The translations under genes and the position numbers were made by a program. Below the pieces are notes generated by a model. It was given only the letters and a program-made list of their open reading frames with translations. It was not told where the DNA came from and did no database searches. A stretch of 64,000 nucleotides of DNA from Zygaena filipendulae (taxonomy: Eukaryota; Arthropoda; Insecta; Lepidoptera; Zygaenidae), in the NCBI GenBank assembly GCA_907165275.2, contig OU015678.1, positions 4,898,001-4,962,000 of the forward strand, read 5' to 3'. Below, piece by piece: positions 10,585 through 49,424 of this stretch (positions are counted from its first letter, which is position 1; each line of letters begins with the position of its first letter).

Positions 10585-10885
10585 TAGGCTAGTTTCCTAA
10601 ATTTTCTTTTTTAGTCCGTTTTGTAGATTATTAAAAAATATTGGACACGTATTTTTTTTTTTTATGTAACCAAAAAATAACGGAGATATATCAAGTCGAA
10701 ATTTCACATGACGTCACGCCTCGCTACAGTTTGTTCACGAGTCCCCCACCCTAAACTTTAATGCGCTTTATCTATGCATATTTCCATTATTTTAAAAAAG
10801 CAAAAAATACGTGTCTTTTATTTTTTTATTATCTAACTGACGGACTAAATAGAATTTTGATTTTTTTACCCAGGAAACTAGCCTA
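10585..10885. mobile_element. MITE family B, copy 1
   Basis: The TIR is TAGGCTAGTTTCCT at the left and AGGAAACTAGCCTA at the right. The interior has ATTGGACACGTATTTT, CATGACGTCACGC, AACTTTAATGCGCTTTAT and CTGACGGACTAAATAG. A nearly identical copy is 63159-63485; diverged ones are 12650-12870, 54210-54478 and 62169-62475. Confidence 0.88.
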
Positions 10886-11059
10886 TTATAATGACAATTT
10901 AGCATCAGACATAGCCACGGCGAAGCGTGACCGGTTTTAGCTAGTCTATATTAAAATTTGATTGATTTTGTGAAAGTTATTTCGTTCCTTAATTCTACTT
11001 GTACCTATATTTAAAAGAATAAAATCGTATACGAGACAATTGAAATAAGGTTTTATTCA

Positions 11060-11262
11060 GACTAGCTGACCCCCGCGGTTTCATCCGCGGTAATTTCGGA
11101 GTTCCCCCGGGCATTCCAGGATAAAATATAGTTACAAACCTTCCTCATGAATCACTCTATCTATTGGTGAAAACCGCATCAAAATCCGTTGCGTAGTTTT
11201 AAAGATTTAAGCATACCTACATAGGGACAGAGAAAGCGACTTTGTTTTGTACCTACTATGTA
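11060..11262 (-). mobile_element. LEP1-like Helitron (minus)
   Basis: It starts ACTAGCTGACCCCCGCGGTT (the 3' end read in reverse) and runs through TTTCGGAGTTCCCCCGGG and AAAACCGCATCAAAATCCGT. A close relative is at 62548-62740. Confidence 0.75.
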
Positions 11263-11392
11263 CCTAGTGATGATTATGATTGTGTATTTATCTAATTTCT
11301 ATTCTATTTACGTATGTATGGTATCTATATTATATAATTATAATGTGAACTAATTGTCATGTATCTATGTATCTATTTTTCTACTTCGCTGC

Positions 11393-11640
11393 GCCGCACT
11401 CTGGGACGCTCGTGGGACTGCTGGCGCTGACTGAAAACCAGCGCTGAGGGTTCCCATCCTCAGCATGTGCTGAGTCAGCTGCCATTTGCAGCAGCAGAGA
11501 CACACCGCGACCAAAACCAGCCAAACAATATTTTAAGTTTACTTTGCAATGAATTTGTTTTTGATTTTGTTATATTGTTTGTAAACCTTGTGTGTGTCTG
11601 TTGCGCAATAAAAAAATATTCTATTCTATTATATTATAAT
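11393..11640 (+). mobile_element. SINE-like repeat, full-length-looking
   Basis: The head carries GACTGCTGGCGCTGACTGAA and AACCAGCGCTGAGGGTTCCC; the tail ends GCGCAATAAAAAAATATTC then (TATTC)n. The short frame 11467-11667 inside it is not a gene. Confidence 0.6.
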
Positions 11641-11659
11641 TCTAGACTATGTAGTAGTT

Positions 11660-12070
11660 TTGTTTAATTACCTTGCCTCAGCGGTCATCATTTCGTATTT
11701 CCAACTAATACTAGGAAAGATTTCAGCGTTTGAGAGCAAGCGCCTGATGGCATTAGTTGAATCTTCTTTGAAAAAAAAAACCAACTAAGTACATGGTTTT
11801 CGGATACTTTTACAATTATTCCTGTTCCTACAATAGAATAATTATTTACCTAATTGCGTCATCACTACATGTAGTCGTTGATTTATTAACATTTGATTAA
11901 GGTTATAATGTACCTACCTATCCATTCGTTGTTAATGCATTGACCAAATGTCAATATCGAGGTCTAAAATATAAAATTACAATAATATATCTACGTATCT
12001 ATGTATTAGTATAGATTGTTGAATGCCGTAGGTACCGGAAAACGGGTGTCGCGTTAATGTTCGTTATTTC
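11660..12070. other. AT-rich spacer DNA
   Basis: No supported feature. Confidence 0.4.
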
Positions 12071-12074
12071 AGAA

Positions 12075-12540
12075 CACCTTCTGGAATACGGACCTCACGC
12101 TCACACTCGGACTCAGATCACATTTCTCTTGAGATTAGTATTAAGCTCAAATCATAACTCAAGCGTTTATCTTATTATAGAATGAGTGTTAAGTTCTAAT
12201 CACTTGAAACCTGAGAAGAATAACTAAAGCACTTGAAACTAGTCTTTAGTAGAGATTCTGAACTCTGATTGGTTCTAATCACTTGAAACTAGTCTTGAGT
12301 AGAGATTTTGAATTCTGATTGGTTGAGTGGTCTTGACATGACAGACGTAAACAAAGATCAAATCTTTGCTTGAGTATAGATTAGTACTCAAGCGTCGTTC
12401 TAGAATAAGGAAATAACTCAGCTGATTGTTGATTGATGAATCTCGTGTCAAGTAAGGTTCTAAAATTAAAGCTTTACTTAAAATTAGTTTTAAAACTAGA
12501 TTCATGACTTGAGTAACCTTTTGGAATACGGACCTCAGTC
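12075..12540. repeat. Repeat bounded by TGGAATACGGACCTCA direct copies
   Basis: The motif TCTGGAATACGGACCTCA at the left and TTTGGAATACGGACCTCA at the right are in the same orientation. Inside, a 60-70 bp unit (CTAATCACTTGAAACTAGTC / AGTAGAGATTTTGAATTCTG) is tandemly duplicated at 12195-12340. Type unknown. Confidence 0.5.
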
Positions 12541-12649
12541 ACCTATTTTGAACTCATCTATTTTGTACTCTGAGCTGGTGGTTTAGGAGATACTTAACCG
12601 TAACCGTGTTTCGAAGTAGGGATCAGTGTAGTATTGTCGTTGGTGTTTC

Positions 12650-12870
12650 GTCAAGAAAATCAAAATTCTAATTAGTCCGTCAGTTAGAAAATTAAAAATC
12701 ATTAGACACGTATTTTTTATTTTTCAAATAAATTAAAATACACAGAGATAAAGAGCATTAAAGTTTAGGGTGGGGGCTCGTGACGTCACTTACCGCCGCC
12801 ATACAAACAAAATTTCAACTCAATGTATCGCCTTTATTTAACGTAAAATTTTTATTTTTGAAACTCACCC
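12650..12870. mobile_element. MITE family B, diverged reverse copy
   Basis: AATCAAAATTCTAATTAGTC, CATTAGACACGTATTTTT and GTTTAGGGTGGGGGCTCGTG are the reverse of family B landmarks; the TIRs are eroded. Confidence 0.7.
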
Positions 12871-12874
12871 TACT

Positions 12875-13075
12875 AATATTATAAACGCGAAAGTTTGTGA
12901 GTATGGATGGATGTTTGTTACTCTTTCACGCAAAAACTACTGGATGGATTTAAATGAAACTTTACAATAATATAGCTTATACATCAGATTGACATAGGGT
13001 ACTTTTTATCCCGGAATTCCCGCGGGAACTTTGAAATTAACGCGGGTGAAACCGCGGGGCACAACCATTGATATA
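12875..13075 (+). mobile_element. LEP1-like Helitron
   Basis: CTACTAATATTATAAACGCG at the 5' side, then GGTACTTTTTATCCCGGAAT, GCGGGTGAAACCGCGGGGCA. The end is slightly decayed (CAACCATTGAT instead of CAGCTAGT). Confidence 0.78.
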
Positions 13076-14449
13076 TAAAATTTTAATATCGATAGTATGA
13101 ATGGTGAAATTCGAAAAAGTTTAGTGTTAATCTTAATAAATCTACATATATATTATTTTTCATTACTCATACTCGGAAAGTAGGTCTGAAGTTGCCTGAG
13201 AAGCGGGTTGAAAGTAACACTTTTCAGCCCTAGGGAGAATCGCTTTCAACTGACAGCTGGATACTGCAGAAACTCAAGGTTTTTTTTATGTCATAGGGGG
13301 CATACTTACTGGCCAGTAGCACACCTAATGGTTGATTTATGTAAAATAAAATTCACTAATTTTTTGCTTTAGCTAATTCCTATTTTTATTTTGACTTTCC
13401 TTGCATTTGTAATGAAAAGCACAGTGTTATCCTCGGGAGAAAGACTTATTTAGTCCCTCGATCTATTGGCGCCCGAGCGTAGCGACTAGCCTTAGCCCCG
13501 TCTCGGGACTAAATAAGTTACTTTCACCCCTAGGATAACATGTACTATTAAAATTCTTCTTTGTCTGTCTGTCTGTTAGCGATAATCTCCGCATCTACTG
13601 AACCGATTGTGATGCGGTTTTCACAGGTAGATTAAGCTTAGCCTGGAACTACATGTAGGCTTTGTTTCATTTAAATCGGATGTCGATTAGGCACTGTTGA
13701 TGTTTGTTTCTTTTTCTTGTGTGTTGTGCTGAAATAAATGTATTTTCTTCTTCTTCTTCTTGCATGCAAGATAATTTGGGTTTAGATCAGGCACTTGTTT
13801 GTTTATTATTCTTGTGTGTTGTGCAGAAGTAAATTTTATTCTATTTTATTCTTTAAACCTTCCTCTTGAATCCCTTTATTTATTGGTGAAAACCGCATGG
13901 AAATCCCTTTAGTAGTATTTGAGTTTATGGCGAACAGAAAGACAGACAGACGGACGCGCCGCGCCGAAGGACTGCAGAGTTGTGAGCGCTTTATGCCATC
14001 ATGTACTCTGATGGACGCGTCTGGATAACACTGACAGCGGTATTCAAGTAATTCACTCAAACATATATTTAACCACTATTCACTACGCTTTACAGTAACT
14101 GTTATGACGTGGACAGCACGTGTGTTCCAATTAATAAAATAAATAATAAAAAAAAAAGACAAAAAAGAAGAAGTTCGATTAACTTTTTTTTTCTGCAATT
14201 TATTTTATTTTTTGGCAATCACGACAGCTACTGTGCCAGTGTGCCCCCGGAATTTATTTTTGTAATTCGAAAATTTAGACATTTTCTTTTCACTGTGCAT
14301 AGAATTTGTAGTTTCGGAAATATTAAGGTAAGTTTTTTTTTTCAGTCGCCTTCGAGGTGCCTACTTTAAAAAAAAAATGTGTAACTAACTAACTAACCTA
14401 ACTCTAACTTTCTATAATCCGTGTAGATTAGCTAGTCTATAAGTAATAT

Positions 14450-14668
14450 TATAAAGAGGAAAGATTAATTTTTTTGTTTGTTTGTTTTTTTGTGTTTGTT
14501 TGTACTGTTGTATTACGATTTAGCTAAAAAACTACTGGACCGATTTCAAAATTTTTTTCACCATTATAAAGCTACATTATCCCTGAGTAACATAGGCTAT
14601 ATTGTAATCCGGAATTCTTGCGGGTACTCCGAAATTATCGCGAGTGAAACCGCGGGGAACAGCTAGTA
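14450..14668 (+). mobile_element. Helitron present only in the right arm
   Basis: (GTTT)n start, AAAACTACTGGACCGATTTC, then CCGGAATTCTTGCGGGTACT and a GTGAAACCGCGGGGAACAGC / TAGT end. The left arm lacks it, so it post-dates the duplication or is a haplotype difference. Confidence 0.75.
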
Positions 14669-15109
14669 TATTATAAAATACAGGTGCTAAATAACATGTA
14701 CAATAATAATATTATTGTCATAAAAAGGTATAACATATATTCGAAATCACAAGTCAAAATTGTTGTTCTCAAATTTTTTTTAAGAATAAAAATTGTAATA
14801 TTAAACATTATTTCAAACATTGGATACGAAGAGTAATAGTTAAAATAATTATTAAAAAAAAAAAAATTAAAATCAACAAAAATGATTAGGTACTTAGGTA
14901 CTTAATTTCTTTCTTTAAAAAAAAAACTGCCTTCACAAAGTAAACCCACTGAAAATCACAAAATCGTGTTTATAGGCCCCACCCCTATTATCTCGGTCTT
15001 TACTTTGAGTGAATATAAGTCGCTAGTCGGTGCCAAACTAAAACATTTTTATGCGTTCTTTGGCACGCATTATTGGTTGGTAGATTCGTCAAAGTATTTT
15101 AATATTTAT

Positions 15110-15553
15110 TTATTTGTAGGAAATAAATGATAGGAACAGGAACATGAAACTATAATAAGCAATTGCACCAACATAGTTATAGATAATACAGCATACCAGA
15201 TATCCGTAGGGAACACGGAGCAGTGCCTGGGACTTGCGACCCAGGTGTAGGTTTAATGGGGCCCCTTTACAATGCATGAACGCTCACCTCCACTGCCCGT
15301 GCTCCCGACTTAAGCAAACCTCTGGAATGACACAGCACACGTAATCACTATAAGATTGATACGACACTGATACGACACTATAACTGCACTGAACCGAACA
15401 CAAAGTAACAATGAATCGTGGCTTACGCATACCCGCGTTTTATATCAAGTTCTAACAAAGACGAGTCGGGCAATGGAGTGGAGCGGGGGAACGGACGACT
15501 ACTATACGTCGGCGGGAAACGTTATTGATAACGAAACTACCCTCTCGCCGACA
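15110..15553. other. Right-arm-only DNA next to the LINE fragment
   Basis: Moderately GC-rich sequence absent from the left arm; ACTTAAGCAAACCTCTGGAA and a (GATACGACACT) doublet are present. No frame or ends were recognised. It may be the flank of the same insertion as 15554-16449. Confidence 0.4.
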
Positions 15554-16449
15554 TATTTATTTATTTATTTATTTAAGTACACAAAACAGATTGTAGTCAT
15601 TACAATTTTTACTTATTATAGTGTATTATTATATGTTCCGACCACAAACCAGAGATATGCATACCTAGAAAGACTAAAAATATCGAGCAATGTACAAAGT
15701 AATTTTTAAATTTATTTTGATATTTATGGATCTCAGAAAAAATAGAACCACAATTAGCAAGTGCGACGGAAGTAGTCGTTGATATTTTTTAAGTATACCC
15801 TAAAATTACAATTAAAAACGTCCACATCTGCACCTTTAGCGACGAGCTCATTGTATTGGCGACACATCCGTACAACTGGATTGTAAAAATATGTGTTGTT
15901 AGTGAATATCCGAAGTGAGAAGGTATTGGGACGTCGAGAGCGATAATTGGTGTTGAAATTCAAAAGTGATAGGATGTAAGGGCTATCGATCTGGTGGTGA
16001 ATTATTTTATGTAGCAGGATCTGGGTAGAGCCCTTGCGACGGGTTTCTAAAGAGATCATACCGAATCTGTTCAACCTGTCCCCATACGTCTGAAGCGATC
16101 TTGTGGAATTTTTATACCTGAAAGTAAATAACTTTAGACAGCCTTTTTGAACTCTTTCAATTCGGTCAATGTGCACCGTGTAGTAAGGAGACCATACAAC
16201 CGAGTTGTATTCAAGAGTACTTCTGACGAGGGTGCAGTAGAGATAAATGATGCTAGCGGGTTTTTTAAAACCTTTGGTGGATCTGGATATGAAGCCCAGT
16301 AGACTGAGGCTTCTATTAATTACATGATCATAATGGTATCTAAATGTAAATTTTTTATTAAATATTATACCTAAGTCTTTAGCTATAGAGTTACGAGCGA
16401 GTAGAACACCGTTCAGAGTATAGTCAAAATGAATTTTATTAATATTCAC
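15554..16449 (-). pseudogene. LINE ORF2 C-terminal fragment (minus)
   Basis: Minus frame 15754-16449 (231 codons) is the thumb and C-terminal part of a jockey/CR1-type ORF2: DLGIIFNKKFTFRYH, LLGFISRSTKGFK, TLVRSTLEYNSVVWSP, VQKGCLKLF. The RT core is gone. The 3' end has a (TAAA)n tail at 15555-15575. The protein is clearly related to the fragment at 37028-37660, which belongs to the same LINE group. Confidence 0.85.
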
Positions 16450-16534
16450 TTCTCATGCTCTGAAAGTGCTTGTTTGTGCAAGATATAGGCTGCACAAAAT
16501 AATAAAAAAAGCACAAAAAGTATGTTAAATTATT

Positions 16535-17146
16535 AGCATTAGTAAGGATACCTAGTAAATAAAACAAAGCCTGATTTTAACAAAACTATTCCTTTGTGTC
16601 TGTATTACCAATTATAATAAAATCTCTTTGATATAATTTGTATCAAATTATATAATAATCAAAGCCAGTATAGATAAGCAATAGGAATCTCAAAACATGT
16701 TACGCACAAAGTAATCAAATCTCTGAAGCTAAAGTTAAGCTTGAACAGTATATTTTATGAGAACAATACAGTAATCACAATTATCACTACAAGCATTAAA
16801 TAGAGCCAAAACTGTCTACCAATACTTAACTTTCGATGTTATGATGTCTTCCATCTAGGAAATCACCAGCACCACTGACTCAATCCTTTGTTGCTGCCAT
16901 TATATAAACATGTTCTCCCGCGCGTTTTTCCCGCTATCTCAAATAACATTTTATTTACTCTACAGTCTATGAATTCACAATGTTGCCAGTTATTAAATAT
17001 GAATTGGCCATGGAAATGCAATTTAAATCACTTTAATAAACATTGGTATAATTATTTAAATTAAGAATCACAATACATAGCATAAGAATCATAATAATAT
17101 TAATCAATTTTAATATATTAGTACAGAATACCTAAATCACTATTCA
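16535..17146. other. Unidentified 0.6 kb insertion in the right arm
   Basis: The left arm reads continuously from GCACAAAAAGTA to TAATAATATCCCACC. Here the two halves are separated by AT-rich DNA with TA at both junctions. No inverted ends or coding were seen. Confidence 0.6.
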
Positions 17147-18259
17147 CAAGTAATAATATCCCACCAAAAACATAAATGTGAAAAAGGAGAGCCAAGTTCA
17201 ATTCAAAAAATATGCTTGGCTGTGGGCTTCGCCGCAAAAAGAATGGAGATCTAAATGAGTGCCAAGTTATTTAAAAATGTGAGATCTTAAAGAGTTTAGA
17301 TTTGACTTCGCCAGTTTTCATTACATCAGTCATTTTATAAAACTATTAAACATATGTATATATTTTTTAATTCTGATAAAAACTGGCCAAGTCAAATCTA
17401 AACTACTTCAAGATCTCACATTTTACATTTACATTATTACTTTTTGTATAGAATATAAAAAATACGCGCTAAACAACACACCGTTGGCCGGTTGTTTAGC
17501 GCGTATACAAGTTTTTTGTATGGGGACACCACTTATTTTTTGACTTTTTTTATTTTTAGATTTTTTCCTATGCGTACACACAATTACCGAGCTGGATTCC
17601 AAATTTCATCCTTCTAGGTCATCTGGAAGTACTAAAATTTACGACTTTTTACCTTCATATCTTTATAACCGTTTGAGTTACTTTCATGAAATTTGGGCTT
17701 CTACATGTCCTTATAGATAATTAAACACACTTAGTTTTATGTTTACTTTAAAGAGGTTTTGAGTTATAGAAGGGTCAAAAGTGGCACCAAGTGGTTCGTG
17801 TAATATTACACTCGGCGCTGGCTAGCCAGTTCCTTTGCTTGAACTTGCTTACTTTAATAATATATTTGCCTTATGTATTTTTAATTGAATTGAATTGAAT
17901 TGATAAACTGACTTGATAACTTTAAGATATAAATACCTACCCTTAATATGCCGAGCAAAATGTGTTATAGTTCACGATCTTTGAGAATTTAGGTACAATC
18001 TCGCAAGATAGATTATTATAATCTAACAGTATTTTAAATTTTACGGTGAAATGTATTCATATAAAAAGCATTTTCAATCGACGTACAAATCTGGTATGTT
18101 TAGAAAAGAGTTTGCGTTTAGCGGACATTATTCGTCCGTTTAATGGATGACTAGCAACAGCCATATTTTTAACTTCCATACTCCGATTCACGATTTTCAG
18201 CAATATTGTTAGAATTTCTGCTTAGTAAGTGGGTGTAGCCATGTTGTAATTGGTTTGGT

Positions 18260-18277
18260 TTCTCTGTTTTCCCAGCA
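18260..18277 (+). promoter_or_regulatory. Probable 3' splice site before the FAR start codon
   Basis: TTTCTCTGTTTTCCCAG ends at 18275, two bases before the ATG, so the first coding exon is probably preceded by a separate 5' UTR exon further upstream. The same site is present before the inverted exon copy at 2284. The promoter itself was not located. Confidence 0.5.
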
Positions 18278-45402
<27,125 letters not shown>

Positions 45403-45430
45403 ATGTATAAATATGTTCGTTCGTTTCAAT

Positions 45431-45436
45431 AATAAA
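45431..45436 (+). terminator. FAR polyadenylation signal AATAAA
   Basis: The canonical hexamer lies 29 bp after the stop codon, giving a very short 3' UTR; cleavage is expected just before the minisatellite. Confidence 0.75.
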
Positions 45437-45472
45437 GTTTTGCAAAGCACGAAAAAGAATAACTCGTCGTCT

Positions 45473-47504
45473 CGTCACGCTCACTGTCCCGTTACGCTCA
45501 CTGTCCCGTTACGCTCACTGTCCCGTTACGCTCCCTGTACCGTTACGCTCCCTGTACCGTTACGCTCCCTGTACCGTTACGCTCCCTGTACCGTCACGCT
45601 CACTGTCCCGTTACGCTCATTGTCCCGTTACGCTCACTGTCCCGTTACGCTCCCTGTACCGTTACGCTCACTGTCCCGTTACGCTCCCTGTACCGTTACG
45701 CTCATTGTCCCGTTACGCTCCCTGTCCCGTTACGCTCCCTGTCCCGTTACGCTCCCTGTCCCATTACGCTCCCTGTCCCATTACGCTCCCTGTCCCGTTA
45801 CGCTCCCTGTCCCGTTACGCTCCCTGTCCCGTTACGCTCCCTGTCCCGTTACGCTCCCTGTCCCGTTACGCTCCCTGTCCCGTTACGCTCCCTGTCCCAT
45901 TACGCTCCCTGTCCCGTTACGCTCCCTGTCCCGTTACGCTCCCTGTCCCGTTACGCTCCCTGTCCCGTTACGCTCCCTGTCCCGTTACGCTCCCTGTACC
46001 GTTACGCTCCCTGTACCGTCACGCTCACTGTCCCGTTACGCTCATTGTCCCGTTACGCTCACTGTCCCGTTACGCTCACTGTCCCGTTACGCTCCCTGTA
46101 CCGTTACGCTCCCTGTACCGTCACGCTCACTGTCCCGTTACGCTCATTGTCCCGTTACGCTCACTGTCCCATTACGCTCCCTGTCCCGTTACGCTCCCTG
46201 TCCCGTTACGCTCCCTGTCCCGTTACGCTCCCTGTCCCATTACGCTCCCTGTCCCGTTACGCTCCCTGTCCCGTTACGCTCCCTGTCCCGTTACGCTCCC
46301 TGTACCGTTACGCTCACTGTCCCGTTACGCTCCCTGTCCCGTTACGCTCCCTGTCCCATTACGCTCCCTGTCCCGTTACGCTCCCTGTCCCGTTACGCTC
46401 CCTGTCCCGTTACGCTCCCTGTCCCGTTACGCTCCCTGTCCCATTACGCTCCCTGTCCCATTACGCTCCCTGTCCCGTTACGCTCATTGTCCCGTTACGC
46501 TCACTGTCCCGTTACGCTCCCTGTCCCGTTACGCTCCCTGTCCCGTTACGCTCCCTGTACCGTTATGCTCCCTGTACCGTTACGCTCCCTGTCCCGTTAC
46601 GCTCATTGTCCCGTTATGCTCCCTGTACCGTTACGCTCACTGTCCCGTTACGCTCATTGTGCCGTTATGCTCCCTGTCCCGTTACGCTCATTGTCCCGTT
46701 ATGCTCCCTGTACCGTTACGCTCCCTGTCCCGTTACGCTCCCTGTCCCGTTACGCTCCCTGTCCCGTTACGCTCCCTGTACCGTTACGCTCCCTGTCCCG
46801 TTATGCTCCCTGTACCGTTACGCTCCCTGTCCCGTTACGCTCCCTGTCCCGTTACGCTCCCTGTCCCGTTACGCTCCCTGTACCGTTACGCTCCCTGTCC
46901 CGTTACGCTCACTGTCCCGTTACGCTCCCTGTCCCGTTACGCTCCCTGTCCCGTTACGCTCCCTGTACCGTTATGCTCCCTGTCCCATTACGCTCCCTGT
47001 CCCGTTACGCTCATTGTCCCGTTACGCTCACTGTCCCGTTACGCTCCCTGTCCCGTTACGCTCCCTGTCCCGTTACGCTCCCTGTACCGTTATGCTCCCT
47101 GTACCGTTACGCTCCCTGTCCCGTTACGCTCATTGTCCCGTTATGCTCCCTGTACCGTTACGCTCACTGTCCCGTTACGCTCATTGTGCCGTTATGCTCC
47201 CTGTCCCGTTACGCTCATTGTCCCGTTATGCTCCCTGTACCGTTACGCTCCCTGTCCCGTTACGCTCCCTGTCCCGTTACGCTCCCTGTCCCGTTACGCT
47301 CCCTGTCCCGTTACGCTCATTGTCCCGTTACGCTCACTGTCCCGTTACGCTCCCTGTCCCGTTACGCTCCCTGTCCCGTTACGCTCCCTGTCCCGTTACG
47401 CTCCCTGTCCCGTTACGCTCCCTGTCCCGTTACGCTCACTGTCCCGTTACGCTCCCTGTCCCGTTACGCTCCCTGTACCGTTACGCTCCCTGTACCGTTA
47501 CGCT
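45473..47504. repeat. 17-bp minisatellite, about 119 units
   Basis: The unit is CCCGTTACGCTCCCTGT. Common variants are ACCG for CCCG, CTCACTG, CTCATTG, GTTATG and CCATT. A segment containing the rare variant TTGTGCCGTTATG is repeated at an offset of exactly 527 bp (31 units; 46661 and 47188), showing segmental amplification. No variant makes a stop in any + frame, so three very long overlapping frames arise; none is a gene. Confidence 0.97.
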
Positions 47505-47550
47505 AAAAAGTCGAAAATTCACGCGGGTGAAACCGCGGGCACCAGCTAGT
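47505..47550 (+). mobile_element. Helitron 3' terminus abutting the minisatellite
   Basis: GTCGAAAATTCACGCGGGTG, AAACCGCGGGCACCAGCTAG-T: hairpin plus CTAGT end with no gap after the last minisatellite unit. Confidence 0.82.
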
Positions 47551-47818
47551 TTTAAATATTTTTGTAGTAGGTAAGGATTAGGATATACATGAGCTATTTT
47601 CGAAGTTGATGGCGCGTGGGATATTGTAAAAACTATATTCGGGATGCCAGTAAATAAAGTAATGAGAAATTATGAGCAAGCAGCTCATAATCGCAACGCG
47701 CCTGGCCCGCCTAAGTTGCCTGTCTATTTATAAGGATCTTTTCTGTGGTATTTACAGATGCGTACGTAAGCGATATCACTTCAAAGTAACAACTCATAAT
47801 ACACACCGGCAGAATTAA

Positions 47819-48290
47819 CGAAACATAAAAAGGCAGAGTATAGAAATAATTACGTATATATATTTAACAAATTATTATCAGGCATGAAGTAATAAACTAA
47901 TATACATCTTTTAACATCGACTTTAAGAAGTTTTTAGTTAAATTTTATTAAAATTAATCAAAATAAAAAATAAAAAATCTCTAGTTTGTGAGAACACAGA
48001 CAATGTTGCAAATAAAAGTTGAATCACTAAGGGGAAACACACGTTATTAATCGTTCATTTATTTAGTGTTAAAATAACAGTAATCTTTGATTTGCAACAT
48101 TATTTGTGTGCCCACAAATTAGAGAAAACGTGTTTTTTTTTATTATTATTTTAATTAAAATTAATAATTTAATTACAAACTTTTAAAGTGTTAAAAGATG
48201 TATATTAATTTATTACTTCACGTCTAATTATTATTTGTTTTAATATATATACGTAATTATTTCTATACTCTGCCTTTTTATGTTCCGCTA
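47819..48290. repeat. Imperfect foldback element about 470 bp
   Basis: Outer arms CGAAACATAAAAAGGCAGAG and CTGCCTTTTTATGTTCCG, then ATAGAAATAATTACGTATAT against ATATACGTAATTATTTCTAT; pairing continues with mismatches to a centre near 48040. Confidence 0.8.
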
Positions 48291-49163
48291 ACAGTAGGTC
48301 TACTCTAACTCTACCTCTCCTATGAATAAATAAGCAAACAAAAAAAAAACAAATCTTTCCTCTCTTTATTATTAGGTAAATATCTGGGTGACCCTTATTC
48401 ACTATGGCCGTAACACGCCGCGTTAAGATGAGACGCCGCAAAAACTGTTTATCCCTCGCGATCAAAGAAGCTTCACTCTTAAAAAACACATTTACAACGT
48501 ACGTTATAGTATACAGAATATTAATTTCTGATATTTTGTCATCTGGAGCGGGTGTTTTTAGTATGGGCAAGGAATGTTGTTGGTCATAGAGAATAAGGGC
48601 CCTGCTGTTAAGTAGAAAAGCTACGTACCACTCATTTTTCACTGCCTGTAATCACGTACATAACGACGTTTTCTAAAAATGAAATCTAGTTATCGATTAA
48701 TCGCCCTCGAAACCCCCTGCATAGTAAATTTCATGAAAATCGTTGCAGCCGTTTCCGTGATTCGATATACCTACAAGAAGTCCTCGTACAAAGATAAGTA
48801 GTAGATAGACATACATGGGCAAAACATTACTTTCAGTGTGATGTGTTAAGGCATTAGTTTTCCGGGCAGGTGATATCACTCGACGCATTCTAAAGAAAAA
48901 TGGACGTAGTGTAGCGGTCATACCCTTCAAAATCATTAACAGTCTGAGATAAGGTGAGTGAGTGGGGCAAGACGAAAAACGAAAAACGGGGTAATACAAA
49001 AAGTCGTCCATAATTCCAGATTTAGTATAGTTTTTGCAGTGCTGACAAAATTGGTAGATCCCTATCTTATTACGTCCCCCACCTCAGTCAGCACTTACCG
49101 CTTCGAATGAGGGGTTTTGTGAAAAATGCAAAAAACCTGCGCTGTGACTTTTACGCAGTCTTT
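48291..49163. other. Intergenic DNA, no recognised gene
   Basis: A 145-codon minus frame (48205-48642) spans the foldback and an A-rich stretch, with a few family-less residues; not accepted. Around 48690-48790 there is a decayed Helitron-like tract (ATTTCATGAAAATCGTTGCA). Confidence 0.4.
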
Positions 49164-49390
49164 TGTTACCCCCGTCGTCCGTGCGACAGCGGGCTGCCAA
49201 CTGAAAACCATCGCTAGGTGTTCCCGCACCTAGCTAATGCTGAGTTGGTGACCCTTTCGGCAGAGCATGCAAGAGGATATTATCTATGTCTCTTTAGATT
49301 AGGCACTGTTGATGTTTGTTTCTTTTTCTTGTGCGTTGTGCTGAAATAAATGTATTTTCTTCTTCTTTCTTCTTCTTCTTCTTCAATCTA
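49164..49390 (+). mobile_element. SINE-like repeat with (CTT)n tail
   Basis: GCGACAGCGGGCTGCCAACT head, middle GTGACCCTTTCGGCAGAGCA, and a tail ATTAGGCACTGTTGATGTTT then TTGTGCTGAAATAAATGTAT and CTT repeats. It links the heads at 10425 and 11393 with the tails at 4440-4605. Confidence 0.7.
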
Positions 49391-49424
49391 CTAGAGTGTT
49401 TTAATGTTACCCCGTGTCTTTTAA

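Noticed and set aside
45473..47504. CRISPR-like array
   Set aside because: Contiguous tandem units without spacers in a eukaryotic genome; a minisatellite.
45413..47574. Three overlapping forward frames of 509-697 codons with a Pro/Leu/Arg/Ser/Tyr repeat
   Set aside because: They are the three frames of one 17-bp minisatellite with no stop; composition is fixed by the DNA repeat, and there is no start context or splice support.
48205..48642. 145-codon minus frame
   Set aside because: Overlaps the foldback element and an A-rich tract; no family resemblance or splice context.
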